64,000 nucleotides of DNA from Phycisphaerae bacterium (lineage in GTDB: Bacteria > Planctomycetota > Phycisphaerae > UBA1845 > UTPLA1), in contig DATEMU010000003.1 of assembly GCA_035275405.1 (NCBI GenBank), positions 930,001 through 994,000 on the forward strand, given 5' to 3'. Shown here piece after piece: positions 7,226 through 15,701 of the stretch; the first letter of the stretch is position 1, and each line of letters begins with the position of its first letter. The translations under genes were made by a program, and so were the position numbers. The notes below the pieces were generated by a model. It searched no databases. It had not been told where the DNA came from and was given only the letters and a program-made list of their open reading frames with translations.

Positions 7226-9160
7226 ATGTGGTCAGATAATGAAACAGCAGTTGATCTTTTGGGATTTCAGCACCTCGTCGCCGGTGTAAACTCTATCGCC
7301 TGCAACGACAGTCTCCTGCCGGCCACCATCGGAGTTTTTGGGGATTGGGGAAGCGGTAAGTCGAGCCTTTTGCAAATTGCTACAAGTGTCCTTAAGAAAG
7401 ACGACAACAACCTTGTACTCTCATTCAACGGGTGGCTCTTTGAGGACTACGGCGACGCAAAAGCCGCCTTAATGGGAAATATTCTCGACGCCCTTGCTGA
7501 AGACAAGACTCTTACCGCAGATGCAAAGGCCCTTGCCGTAAAACTGTTAAGGCGCGTCAATTGGTGGAGAGTGGTGGGAGCGGCAGCTAAGGCAGGGATC
7601 GGGCTTGCCGCGGGCGGGCCGGCTGGCCTTGCCCTCATAGCCGGTGGTGATATCGCCGCAATTGGCAAAGACCTCTTGAAAAAAGGAGATGAGCTTAAGG
7701 AAGAAGATCTGACCAAGTACCTGAAGGAGAGTCCCGATCACGAAGAGCGGCGATCGATACGCGAATTTCGCGAGGATTTTGCCAAACTTCTCGGAAAAAC
7801 AAAACATAAGCGGCTTATAGTCGTTATAGATGATCTCGACCGGTGCCTGCCGGACACAATCATCGCGACACTTGAGGCAATCAAACTGTTTCTCTTTGTC
7901 GAGCACACGGCATTCATCGTGGGAGCAGATGAGCGGCTTGTGCAATACGCTGTGCGTCAACGATTCCCCGAATTGCCCGGCGAACGATCGGAAGTCGGGC
8001 GAGATTATCTAGAAAAGCTAATTCAGTTTCCAATCCGAGTACCCCCGTTGGGGCGAGTGGAAACCGAGCGATACATAAGCTTGCTCTTTGCGGAACGTGC
8101 GGATCTTGAAGCAAAAGACCTTGAGTCACTGAGAGATGGGGCGATCAAGTGTGATCCCACATCGCTGCACGGACTGAGATTCAATCAAGACGTTGCCGCC
8201 AAGGTCTTTACCACCATCCCCGAGAAGTATCAGGCGGACTTGTCTCTTGCAGAACGAATCGCTCCGATCCTCGCCAGCGAAACGCTAGGTAATCCGCGTC
8301 AATGCAAACGATTTCTAAACATGTTGAGCATCCGACTCGCTATGGCAGACTCACGTGGTGTGAAGACCCTCCAGCCCCGGATTCTCGCGAAGCTAATGCT
8401 GCTTGAGTACTACAGGAACGAGTCATTTCGCCAACTTGCCGCCGTTCAGGCGGAGGAAGAAGGCAAACCATCAGCGATCGCACGTGCCGAGAAGCAACAC
8501 CGTCTGCCGGCAGGAGAGGCTAAGGCGCCGCCACCAACTGTGAAGAGCACTTCGGCAAAAGGAGCGAAGTCCGACGATGATGCAGTAGAAAAGGTGGACG
8601 TGGTCGAAGATCTGCCGCTATGGCTGCTTGACTCCTGGGTGACAAAATGGATTGCGATGGAACCCGCTTTGGCAGATGAGGACCTACGGCCGTACTTCTA
8701 TTTCTCTCGTGATTCTCTTGGCGTAATCGGAATCGCCATCCAACGTATGAGTCCCGCGGCCCAAGAGGCATTCAGAATGCTGATGAGCGACAGCGATGCC
8801 GAGAGGCGTAATGGTCTCAAGCGGGCCGCAAGTCTTTCGCCCGCTGATGCGAGCGCAGTCTTCGAGGGTCTCGCAGAACGAGTTCGGATGGAAGACGACT
8901 TCAATGACGACAACGCGGTATTCCCGAGAATAATTGACTGGACAAAATCGCGACCCGAAATCGCTGGTCAACTAGCCGCACTCCTCGCGAGTTTTCCGCA
9001 TGATCGGATTCCAGTAGCGACCCCGCTAAAGCTTGTGCCGCTTAACACCGGCGGAGCGGAGTCGCCCATAGGCAAACTCTTCGCTGTCTGGTCCGCAAGT
9101 TCCACAGGCAGACTCAAAGCTGCAACGGAAACAGCCATGAAGCGACAACAGGGTCGGTGA
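7226..9160 (+). CDS. qatA: QatA: KAP-family P-loop ATPase of the Qat defence system
   Basis: A 644-residue KAP-family NTPase. Walker A (GDWGSGKSS) lies near residues 38-46 and Walker B (LIVVIDDLDRC) near 195-205. An Ala/Gly-rich hydrophobic insert (VVGAAAKAGIGLAAGG...) sits between them, as is typical of KAP ATPases with a membrane-associated loop. The ATG is preceded by GATGAGGA. It heads a four-gene set with a small protein, a QueC-like protein and a TatD-like nuclease, exactly the QatABCD composition known to protect against phages. Within the set QatA is expected to be the ATP-driven component; its mechanism is not known from the sequence. Confidence 0.9.
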   Translation: MWSDNETAVDLLGFQHLVAGVNSIACNDSLLPATIGVFGDWGSGKSSLLQIATSVLKKDDNNLVLSFNGWLFEDYGDAKAALMGNILDALAEDKTLTADAKALAVKLLRRVNWWRVVGAAAKAGIGLAAGGPAGLALIAGGDIAAIGKDLLKKGDELKEEDLTKYLKESPDHEERRSIREFREDFAKLLGKTKHKRLIVVIDDLDRCLPDTIIATLEAIKLFLFVEHTAFIVGADERLVQYAVRQRFPELPGERSEVGRDYLEKLIQFPIRVPPLGRVETERYISLLFAERADLEAKDLESLRDGAIKCDPTSLHGLRFNQDVAAKVFTTIPEKYQADLSLAERIAPILASETLGNPRQCKRFLNMLSIRLAMADSRGVKTLQPRILAKLMLLEYYRNESFRQLAAVQAEEEGKPSAIARAEKQHRLPAGEAKAPPPTVKSTSAKGAKSDDDAVEKVDVVEDLPLWLLDSWVTKWIAMEPALADEDLRPYFYFSRDSLGVIGIAIQRMSPAAQEAFRMLMSDSDAERRNGLKRAASLSPADASAVFEGLAERVRMEDDFNDDNAVFPRIIDWTKSRPEIAGQLAALLASFPHDRIPVATPLKLVPLNTGGAESPIGKLFAVWSASSTGRLKAATETAMKRQQGR

Positions 9161-9166
9161 TCGGAT

Positions 9167-10075
9167 ATGGGAACGCAAGGTTCATACGGAGGTCCGGCTG
9201 ACGTAACACCGCTGCTTCCGGCGTGGGCTGTTTCTCCACCACTTCAAGTCCCTCAAGTGCCTGAACAGCCATTGGTTCCATCCGATGCTGGCCCGCTCCT
9301 ACCTGAAGCGCCAGTCACAGGGCCGTTGGACCCGGCCGATGCAGGGGCAGTGCCGCCGCCGAACAATCCCATCGCTCCACAACCCAACATTCCTCGCGGT
9401 TCTTGGTCCGGTGCAAAGAGCAGTTTTTCGCGAGCTGTTTCCTCAGGTACGCGGCAAGGATTCCGACGTGCAGCGAAGTCCTACACGCGAGCAGGTGGTG
9501 GATCTGGAAGAGCCGCAGGAGCGTCCCGCGGAGGAAACCGGTCCACTGTCTTACTGGGAAACTTCCTCGCTTCCGCGGCGACTCGTGGGCTGCAAGCGAC
9601 CCTTCGAGGCTTGGGTCTTCAAGCAGTTGTTGGCCGCGACGTAAATGAGGTACTTGCAGCGATCGCTGGCATTCTTGCACCGGATGGTGCGACAAAGGAA
9701 GAAGCAGCCGCACGAGATGCAATTAGTGAAACACTCCAGAATCTATTTGAACGGTTCATGGATGAGGGACGAGATCTAACGGCCCTTGAGAATATGACTC
9801 GGGAGGACATTGCCGCTGCAATTGAGACTTGCATCGGTTCATATATTTACAACCGCTGGCTTGGCGATCTTGGTATCAAGATCGAAGAGCACGCCATCAC
9901 TGCAACAGAAGCCGTTCGCTTGGAACGAGAAATGCGAGAATTCGTCCGCGAAACTGTACGGCTTGATATGAGCCGGGTCGATGTTCTGACTCTCGATTGG
10001 CAGAGCCAAGCTGGGCAACTATTCGTGGACAATATCTATCGTGATGCATATTCGCTTTTCGGGGGTGAAGCATGA
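9167..10075 (+). CDS. qatB: QatB: Qat defence system protein B
   Basis: A 302-residue protein starting 6 bases after qatA. The first ~80 residues are Pro/Ala-rich and probably disordered, followed by a basic Gly/Ser/Arg stretch (~80-125). The remainder is alpha-helical and acidic (FERFMDEGRDLTALENMT...). There are no catalytic motifs or membrane segments. The assignment rests on position between the KAP ATPase and the QueC-like gene and on matching the size of QatB proteins. Its stop overlaps the qatC ATG by 4 bases (ATGA), so B and C are translationally coupled. Confidence 0.82.
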   Translation: MGTQGSYGGPADVTPLLPAWAVSPPLQVPQVPEQPLVPSDAGPLLPEAPVTGPLDPADAGAVPPPNNPIAPQPNIPRGSWSGAKSSFSRAVSSGTRQGFRRAAKSYTRAGGGSGRAAGASRGGNRSTVLLGNFLASAATRGLQATLRGLGLQAVVGRDVNEVLAAIAGILAPDGATKEEAAARDAISETLQNLFERFMDEGRDLTALENMTREDIAAAIETCIGSYIYNRWLGDLGIKIEEHAITATEAVRLEREMREFVRETVRLDMSRVDVLTLDWQSQAGQLFVDNIYRDAYSLFGGEA

Positions 10076-11379
10076 CGTGGCATGTCATTGTTCGCATCGG
10101 CACCGGCGACGCCTTCTTTCCGACCATGGGCCAGCATGACCCACGTCTTGTCGTTGTTTTTGAGGACGCAACGAACAGACGGTATGTCAACAACAATGTT
10201 CTAGACCGCATTCGCCAAGAACTCGGTCAGGAACCATCGCCGGTCGTTACGGACTTACTTCATGTTGCGATGGCTATCTATTCGGCCGACCTGAGAGTGA
10301 ACAGGAAACACGGCACAGACCGCTGGTCTCGCGACTTCATGTTGCACTTGCCTGTTTCAGACGTGGCGATGTGGACACCTGTTACCACGATTCTTTCTCG
10401 GATGCTTCATTTTCTTACCGGCGATGATTGGAAAGTTTCGTTTCGTCAACGAATTCTCCATTTGACGCCCGAAGTCCAAGCTGTTCAACCAAGAAACATA
10501 GACGTAGTGAGTTTGTTTTCCGGCGGTCTCGATTCGCTGGTTGGCGCAATTGACTTGCTGGCGAGTCGCCAACGAGTCGCACTCGTCGGCCATCATGGAG
10601 CCGGAATGGCGAACGCCGTCCAGACGGCGGTCTTCGACGTTCTGCAACGGCGGTTCACGACAAACGCAATGCCGTTCATGTTCTACGTGCAGCCTCCACG
10701 TTCCGACGCAGATGACGGCGAGCCCACCATGCGATCTCGCTCAATTCTGTTTCTCTCGCTCGGAGTCGCCATCGCCAAGACTGTCGGCAACGGCGTTCCT
10801 CTCGTTGTCTCCGAAAACGGACTCATATCGTTGAATGTGCCGCTCACCAGGTCACGGACGGGAAGTTCAAGCACTCGCACGACGCATCCGCACTTTCTTG
10901 CGCTCTTTCGACAACTCGCGACCACATTAGATCTCGCCGTTCCGATTCGCACGCCCTATCGTTTTCAAACAAAAGGGGAGATGTTACGAAACTGTACATC
11001 ACAAGATGCCTTACGCGACGCCGCGATTCACTCTATGTCCTGCTCCCATCCGGAAGCTGGACGCTATCGAGGCCACTCACCGGGCCAACACTGCGGATAT
11101 TGTGTGCCATGTATTATCCGGCGCGCCTCGCTTCACGCCGCCCAACTACCGCAAAGCGCATACGTTATTGACGTAACGCAAAATCCACCAGATCCAAAGA
11201 CGAAGACAGGAAGCGACTTTCGTGCTTTTCAGATGGCACTCGAACGACTTCGACACGTTCGGGACAGTAGATTCCTCTTCGACGTTTTGGCCACAGGGCC
11301 AATTCCACCGGAGGACGCTTCAGAGTTTGCGGGCGTATATCGCAGAGGGATGGAAGAGGTGAGGGCGTTACTTGAATAG
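10072..11379 (+). CDS. qatC: QatC: QueC-like PP-loop protein of the Qat system
   Basis: A 435-residue protein with an adenine-nucleotide alpha-hydrolase PP-loop (SLFSGGLDSLVGA, near residue 146) and a C-terminal Cys cluster (C-SHPEAG ... CGYCVPC) matching the zinc site of QueC, the 7-cyano-7-deazaguanine synthase. It is much longer than housekeeping QueC (~230 residues), with an extra N-terminal region of ~140 residues, and sits between qatB and qatD, so the Qat role is assigned rather than queuosine synthesis. A deazaguanine-like modification chemistry is plausible for the family but not shown here. Confidence 0.9.
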   Translation: MTWHVIVRIGTGDAFFPTMGQHDPRLVVVFEDATNRRYVNNNVLDRIRQELGQEPSPVVTDLLHVAMAIYSADLRVNRKHGTDRWSRDFMLHLPVSDVAMWTPVTTILSRMLHFLTGDDWKVSFRQRILHLTPEVQAVQPRNIDVVSLFSGGLDSLVGAIDLLASRQRVALVGHHGAGMANAVQTAVFDVLQRRFTTNAMPFMFYVQPPRSDADDGEPTMRSRSILFLSLGVAIAKTVGNGVPLVVSENGLISLNVPLTRSRTGSSSTRTTHPHFLALFRQLATTLDLAVPIRTPYRFQTKGEMLRNCTSQDALRDAAIHSMSCSHPEAGRYRGHSPGQHCGYCVPCIIRRASLHAAQLPQSAYVIDVTQNPPDPKTKTGSDFRAFQMALERLRHVRDSRFLFDVLATGPIPPEDASEFAGVYRRGMEEVRALLE

Positions 11380-11392
11380 GGAGAGCAAGCCA

Positions 11393-12154
11393 TTGAAGCG
11401 TGACGATGACCGGGCACTGGCGGTCGTTGACGCCCATTGCCATATCGACTTGTTTCCTGACCCCAAAGCGATCGTGAGTCAAGCCGAAGCACTTAGGATA
11501 CACACTATCGCCGTGACAAATGCTCCATCGGTCTTTCATTTCACGCGAGAAATTACGTCCAAGTGCGCATACGTTCACCCCGCCGTCGGTCTGCATCCTG
11601 AACTAGTTCATTCACACCGCCACGAGTTGCCGCAATGCATCCCGCTACTGGAGGGTATCCAGTACGTTGGCGAGATCGGGCTCGATTACACGACCAGTGA
11701 CCAGAATATTCGAGCATTACAGCGAGAAGTGTTTTCTGCCATAGTCGAACGATGTTCTTCCCTTGGCGACAAAGTGTTAACCATTCACTCGCGACGTGCA
11801 GTGCCCGACGTACTTGCGACGCTTGGAACGACGTTCAATGGAAGAAGCATTCTGCACTGGTTCAGCGGTAGCGTACGACAAATGGAGCAGGCTGCGGATG
11901 CCGGCTGCTACTTCTCAGTAAATCCAGCTATGCTTCAGTCTAAGAACGGCATAGCGCTAATACAGGCGATGCCACGAAACCGCGTCATTACTGAAACCGA
12001 TGGCCCTTTTGTAAAAGTCAATGGAAATGCAGCGACACCACCGGACACAGGTCTCGCGATCGTTGGACTTGCAAAAATCTGGCACCTTGCGCCAGCGGAA
12101 GTTCGCAATACCGTTGTCGCCAATCATAGTGCAGTGATTCAGAAACGAGGCTAA
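11393..12154 (+). CDS. qatD: QatD: TatD-like metallonuclease of the Qat system
   Basis: A 253-residue TatD-family metal-dependent hydrolase. The ligands of the amidohydrolase-like site are all visible: DAHCHIDLF (HxH), VGLHPE, VGEIGLDYT (catalytic Glu and Asp), a His in LTIHSRRA and LHWFSG, and Asp in TETDGPF. No ATG is present near the N-terminus; TTG 11393 is chosen because AGGGAGAG precedes it at ~7 bases, while TTG 11372 would overlap qatC by 8 bases. It closes the QatABCD operon, where the nuclease is expected to act on phage or modified nucleic acid. Confidence 0.88.
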   Translation: MKRDDDRALAVVDAHCHIDLFPDPKAIVSQAEALRIHTIAVTNAPSVFHFTREITSKCAYVHPAVGLHPELVHSHRHELPQCIPLLEGIQYVGEIGLDYTTSDQNIRALQREVFSAIVERCSSLGDKVLTIHSRRAVPDVLATLGTTFNGRSILHWFSGSVRQMEQAADAGCYFSVNPAMLQSKNGIALIQAMPRNRVITETDGPFVKVNGNAATPPDTGLAIVGLAKIWHLAPAEVRNTVVANHSAVIQKRG

Positions 12155-12502
12155 CGGGCTGAAGACACTCTGGCCGCTTCGTGAACAGCAATCTGGGGAA
12201 TCCCTGGACCCAGTCACGTGACTGCGAACGAACATCGCCTTGATTCAATGTCGCCGCTGCAAGACGAGAAGCGCGACGTATCCGCCTGCGGCCCAGAGTG
12301 CCGCGTTCGGGTATTGGACCAACGGCGCGACCACGACAAACCCAAACAACAGGTACATAGCCGTTTTTCCTGCCACAAGCTGTCCAAAAAGTCACGTCAT
12401 CCGACGCCGGATTTTGGGCTGGACAGACTCCCCTAACTGACGTACATAAAGGACGTTATGATACGCCGATCGGGCCGGTAGGGGACCCCTGTGAATAACA
12501 CC
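12155..12502. other. Non-coding gap after qatD
   Basis: No supported gene lies here. A 43-codon hydrophobic frame on the minus strand (12376 to 12245, GTG start) is visible but has no good ribosome-binding site. No strong terminator hairpin was seen after qatD. Confidence 0.35.
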
Positions 12503-12533
12503 GTTTGAGTTCGAATCTCGTTTCCCGCCGACT
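12503..12533 (+). other. tRNA 3'-end-like fragment, candidate attachment site
   Basis: The sequence has the form of a T-arm and acceptor 3' half (GAG TTCGAAT CTC followed by TTTCCCGCC), but no matching tRNA 5' half lies upstream. A tyrosine recombinase starts 18 bases later. Such 3'-end fragments are what integrases leave or use as att sites in tRNA genes, so this may be an attL/attR scar of an older insertion nested in the element. Confidence 0.45.
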
Positions 12534-12550
12534 TCATCATCCAAAGGAGC

Positions 12551-13528
12551 ATGACCGACGAAACCGCCCTCACATCACGGAAGCAGCTTGGCCGCATCGG
12601 GCTGGAGTCGCTTCCGTCCATCATCATTCAGGCTGGAGAGCGTGCCGGTCGCCGCTTCATCGAGTTTTTCACTGCGAACATTAGGAACAAAAACACGAGG
12701 CTCGCGTACGCCCGCGCGGTATCTCAATTCTTCGACTGGTGCGACGCCCGTGGGCTTCAGCTTGAGACCATTGAGCCGGTCGTCGTGGCCGCGTATATCG
12801 AGGAGCTTCAGAAGTCGCTCGCGGCGCCGTCAGTCAAACAGAATCTCGCGGCGATCCGCATGCTCTTCGACTGGCTCGTCGTTGGACAGGTTGTCCCGAT
12901 CAATCCGGCCAGTTCCGTCCGTGGCCCCAGGCACGTCGTAAAGCGCGGCAAGACGCCCGTGTTGACCGCCGACCAGGCCCGGAAACTCCTCGACTCCATC
13001 GACACCACCACAATCGTTGGCCTCCGGGACCGTGCTCTCATTGGTGTGATGGTTTATTCATTCGCCCGCGTCGGCGCCGTTGTCGCCATGCGCGTCGAGG
13101 ACTACTTTCAGAGCGGCAAACGCTGGCATGTCCGGCTCCATGAAAAAGGCGGAAAGCGTCACGAGGTGCCGGCCCACCACAACGCCGAGGCGTACCTCGA
13201 CGCCTACATTGAGGCCGCCGGCATCGGCCAGGACAAGAAGAGCCCCCTCTTCCATAGTGTTGACCGCCATCGACGCTTCAGCGAACGCCCCCTGCATCGC
13301 CTCGACGTTCTCCGCATGATAAAACGCCGCGCCAAGGCCGCAGGCTTGCCCCAAACTACTTGTTGTCATACGTTTCGGGCCACCGGGATCACGGCGTACC
13401 TGGAAAACGGCGGCACAATCGAAAAAGCTCAGGCGATTGCGGCCCACGAATCGCCGCGAACGACCAAGCTCTACGATCGGACGAGCGACGAAATCACGCT
13501 TGATGAGGTGGAACGGATCGCTATCTGA
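12551..13528 (+). CDS. Tyrosine recombinase/integrase (XerC/D-like)
   Basis: A 325-residue site-specific recombinase with AAAGGAG just before the ATG. It has an N-terminal SAM-like core-binding domain (~35-120) and a catalytic domain with R173 (SFARVGA), a beta-hairpin Lys region (HEKGGKRHEV), H273-x-x-R276 (CHTFRATG), the AAHESP His motif and the nucleophile Y308 (TKLYDR). All the expected active-site residues are present, so it should be active. It sits beside a tRNA 3'-end fragment and upstream of the AbiE pair, which suggests it mobilised a smaller cargo unit. The main element integrase at 25484 is unrelated in length and N-terminus. Confidence 0.9.
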   Translation: MTDETALTSRKQLGRIGLESLPSIIIQAGERAGRRFIEFFTANIRNKNTRLAYARAVSQFFDWCDARGLQLETIEPVVVAAYIEELQKSLAAPSVKQNLAAIRMLFDWLVVGQVVPINPASSVRGPRHVVKRGKTPVLTADQARKLLDSIDTTTIVGLRDRALIGVMVYSFARVGAVVAMRVEDYFQSGKRWHVRLHEKGGKRHEVPAHHNAEAYLDAYIEAAGIGQDKKSPLFHSVDRHRRFSERPLHRLDVLRMIKRRAKAAGLPQTTCCHTFRATGITAYLENGGTIEKAQAIAAHESPRTTKLYDRTSDEITLDEVERIAI

Positions 13529-13568
13529 CGGGCGATTCGCAGTAGTCTTCGACTGCTTGAAAGCACTA

Positions 13569-13617
13569 TTGACGCGACAGATGAGCACTGTTAAAATGTC
13601 CTTAAAATGAGGACATT
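13569..13617 (+). promoter_or_regulatory. abiE promoter with overlapping inverted-repeat operator
   Basis: TTGACG (13569-13574) and TAAAAT (13592-13597) are separated by 17 bp, a near-consensus sigma-70 promoter. An 8-bp inverted repeat, AATGTCCT (13595-13602) and AGGACATT (13610-13617), overlaps the -10 and the predicted transcription start. AbiEi antitoxins autoregulate by binding inverted repeats at their promoter, so this is the likely operator. Confidence 0.7.
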
Positions 13618-14233
13618 CATGCGTATGGCCAGAAAAAGCTCAAATGCCCTTCGACGCGACATCCATGCCGTAGCTACTTCGCAAGGTGGATATTTCACCA
13701 CGAACCAAGCAGCCCAAATCGGATATGACCGTAGGCGACTTGTCTACCATGTCAAAGCTCGGAACTTCGAACGGGCCGGACACGGCCTATACAGAATCTC
13801 CACTCTCCCGCCCTCCGAAAACGACGACCTGGTACGTCTGTCTCTCTGGAGTCGCGGACGGAATGACAGGCCCCAAGCCGTTGTTTCGCACGAAACCGCC
13901 CTTGGCCTTCACGGCCTCAGTGAACTCATCCCGTCCAAGACCCATCTCTCCGTGCCGAAGAGTTTCCGGAAGAGACCCCCGAAGGGGTGCGTGCTTCACA
14001 AATCTACGCTGACTAAGAATGATTGGAATGAACATGAGGGATTCAAAGTCACCACCCCCCTTCGTACCCTCCTCGACGTTGCCGCGTCGGACACGGTTCC
14101 TCAAGAGCAGCTCGATAAGGCTGTCTCGGAGGCACTGGAGCGCGGACTGATCCGAAAGGCGAAGGTCTTGGACTCCATGCGCGGCCATCCCGCCGAAATG
14201 CGGCTGTCGCGATCACTTCGGAAGAAGCGATAA
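13607..14233 (+). CDS. abiEi: AbiEi-type antitoxin of a type IV toxin-antitoxin pair
   Basis: A 208-residue protein with an N-terminal winged helix (YFTTNQAAQIGYDRRRLVYHV) and the conserved AbiEi middle region (SHETALGLHGLSELIP, HLSVPK, then the TTPLRTLLDVA segment). The family represses its own promoter and counteracts the cognate nucleotidyltransferase toxin without binding it. Three in-frame ATGs exist at 13607, 13619 and 13625. The first lies inside the inverted repeat, a few bases from the predicted transcript start, so translation would be leaderless; the later ones would leave a short leader. The toxin gene follows after 7 bases. Confidence 0.82.
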   Translation: MRTFMRMARKSSNALRRDIHAVATSQGGYFTTNQAAQIGYDRRRLVYHVKARNFERAGHGLYRISTLPPSENDDLVRLSLWSRGRNDRPQAVVSHETALGLHGLSELIPSKTHLSVPKSFRKRPPKGCVLHKSTLTKNDWNEHEGFKVTTPLRTLLDVAASDTVPQEQLDKAVSEALERGLIRKAKVLDSMRGHPAEMRLSRSLRKKR

Positions 14234-14240
14234 TCCCTTC

Positions 14241-15116
14241 ATGGCGAAATCCTTCGGCACGCCCGCAGCTTTCAAACAAGCGCTTGAAGCTCGTCTCAAG
14301 AAGGCTGCCGACGCCCGCGGCGTTCCTGTCAATAGCCTTCGCCTCAAGTTTGTCATCGAGCGCTTGCTTGCGCGGCTCTTCGCCAAGCCGAGTCCGCCGT
14401 GGCTTCTCAAAGGCGGCTACGCCCTCGAACTTCGTTACCGTCCAAAGGCCAGAACCACGACAGACATCGACCTGACCGTAAAGGAAGCGGGTGATGCGGC
14501 CCTTATGCAAAGGCTCGATGCGATTCGCGACGAACTTCAAGATGCCGCCGACGCGGATCTGGGAGACTTTCTGGAGTTTCGTATCGGAGCCTCGTGCGGA
14601 GAACTTCCCGGACCGCCTGAAGGCGGGTCCCGTTTCCCCGTGGAAGCATTGCTCGCGGGCCGCAACTACGGTCGGTTCCATATCGATGTGGGATTTGGTG
14701 ACGCCGTAATCGGCGATCCGGAGATCTTGGCGGGCGACGACTTCCTGAGTTTCGTGGGCATCGCTCCCGCGAAAGCTATCGCTATCCCCCGCGCACAGCA
14801 GTTCGCCGAAAAGCTCCACGCCTACACTTATCCATGGACCGACCGGCCCAACACCAGAACCAAGGACCTCGTGGACATGCTGCTCCTCATCGAAAAAGGG
14901 CTCGCTCCCGACGATGAGCTACGGCGGGCCATTCACGCGACGTTCGACACCAGGAAACGACAAGCGGTCCCGCACGACCTCGTGGTTCCTCCGGATAGTT
15001 GGCAAGAGGACTTCGCCGCGATGGCCAGAGAGGTGGATCTCTCCACGTCAGATATTACTCTCGGATTCAACAATCTCACCGATTTCTGGCGCAAGGTCCG
15101 CAACAAGAATCGCTGA
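14241..15116 (+). CDS. abiEii: AbiEii/AbiGii-family nucleotidyltransferase toxin
   Basis: A 291-residue protein of the DNA polymerase beta-like nucleotidyltransferase fold. The diagnostic motif LLKGGYALELRY...RTTTDIDL lies at ~54-78, with the GG and the D-I-D metal-binding pair, and a downstream His/Asp region (FHIDVGFGDAV) supplies the third acidic residue. Members modify RNA or tRNA with nucleotides and block growth, giving abortive phage infection. It is 7 bases after the antitoxin and surely co-transcribed. Length and motifs are complete. Confidence 0.85.
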   Translation: MAKSFGTPAAFKQALEARLKKAADARGVPVNSLRLKFVIERLLARLFAKPSPPWLLKGGYALELRYRPKARTTTDIDLTVKEAGDAALMQRLDAIRDELQDAADADLGDFLEFRIGASCGELPGPPEGGSRFPVEALLAGRNYGRFHIDVGFGDAVIGDPEILAGDDFLSFVGIAPAKAIAIPRAQQFAEKLHAYTYPWTDRPNTRTKDLVDMLLLIEKGLAPDDELRRAIHATFDTRKRQAVPHDLVVPPDSWQEDFAAMAREVDLSTSDITLGFNNLTDFWRKVRNKNR

Positions 15117-15229
15117 ATCACTTTTGTCTATTTATCGATAGTTCCTTTCGCGGTGCGTAAGCCGGTCGAATGATTGCCCACACCTTCTCCCACGAATCGA
15201 ATTTTTGGTTGAGACCTTGGCAAACCTTA

Positions 15230-15415
15230 CCTTTTGACCGAGGCATCGACTCCGACCCGCAGCCGTTCGGTTCGCCTGACTACGGCAAGGAAGAATTCGT
15301 CGCCGAAATAGCCGCAGCGTTCCTGGCTGAAACAACTGCGGCAGGACAAGAAACTCGTTATTGCCGCCGCCGGAGCCGCTCAGAAGGCGTCTGACTGGAT
15401 TCGCGGCGAGCGAAA
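15230..15415 (+). pseudogene. Remnant of an ArdC-type zincin antirestriction gene
   Basis: Two pieces of the C-terminal zincin domain of ArdC/DUF1738 proteins can be read on the plus strand. One frame encodes FDRGIDSDPQPFGSPDYGKEEFVAEIAAAFLAE (about 15233-15333). A different frame from about 15322 encodes WLKQLRQDKKLVIAAAGAAQ followed by KASDWI. In intact proteins these are separated by ~35-40 residues, which are missing here together with the upstream HELxH region. This points to an internal deletion plus frameshift in a once-functional antirestriction gene, common cargo of conjugative elements. Confidence 0.6.
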
Positions 15416-15416
15416 T

Positions 15417-15527
15417 TCAACCAGGTTCCCAGTCAGCAACGGAAGCGAAACGGCTGGGACCAAGACGAAACTTGGTTGCCAGCCGATTCACTCTCCAAGT
15501 TTTTTGGTGCTCTTGAATGAGGCGCCA
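15417..15527. other. Short non-coding stretch after ArdC remnant
   Basis: About 110 bases up to the end of the minus-strand small gene contain no recognisable feature. They may be part of the decayed ArdC-type gene. Confidence 0.3.
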
Positions 15528-15701
15528 TTAGGGACGGACGACGCCTGTCGAAGGCCCGCTCTTATTCTTCTCCGTCGTGGCGCTCGGAGGCGAGGCCGGC
15601 TTCTTCTCCTCGATCGGCTTCGCGTCCTGGTCCCTCTTTTCGTGTACCTGCGTCTCCGACGCCACTCCCCATCCGTGTTCTGGTCCGCCGCCGTTCGTCA
15701 T
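15528..15701 (-). CDS. Small hydrophilic protein
   Basis: A 57-residue charged, probably disordered protein (MTNGGGPEHGWGVASE...). The start at 15701 is preceded by AAAGGAG with 6-base spacing, a strong ribosome-binding site, and that is the main support for the gene. It overlaps the 3' part of the membrane protein gene on the same strand in another frame; the other gene's tail there looks like a shadow of this one. The function is unknown. Confidence 0.5.
   Translation of the reverse strand: MTNGGGPEHGWGVASETQVHEKRDQDAKPIEEKKPASPPSATTEKNKSGPSTGVVRP

Noticed and set aside
10072-11379. Housekeeping queuosine enzyme QueC as the identity of qatC
   Set aside because: The protein is nearly twice the usual QueC length and lies in a four-gene Qat operon without queD, queE or queF.
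12245-12376. 43-codon hydrophobic minus-strand frame after qatD
   Set aside because: No good ribosome-binding site and a GTG start only; high-GC non-coding sequence often yields such hydrophobic frames.
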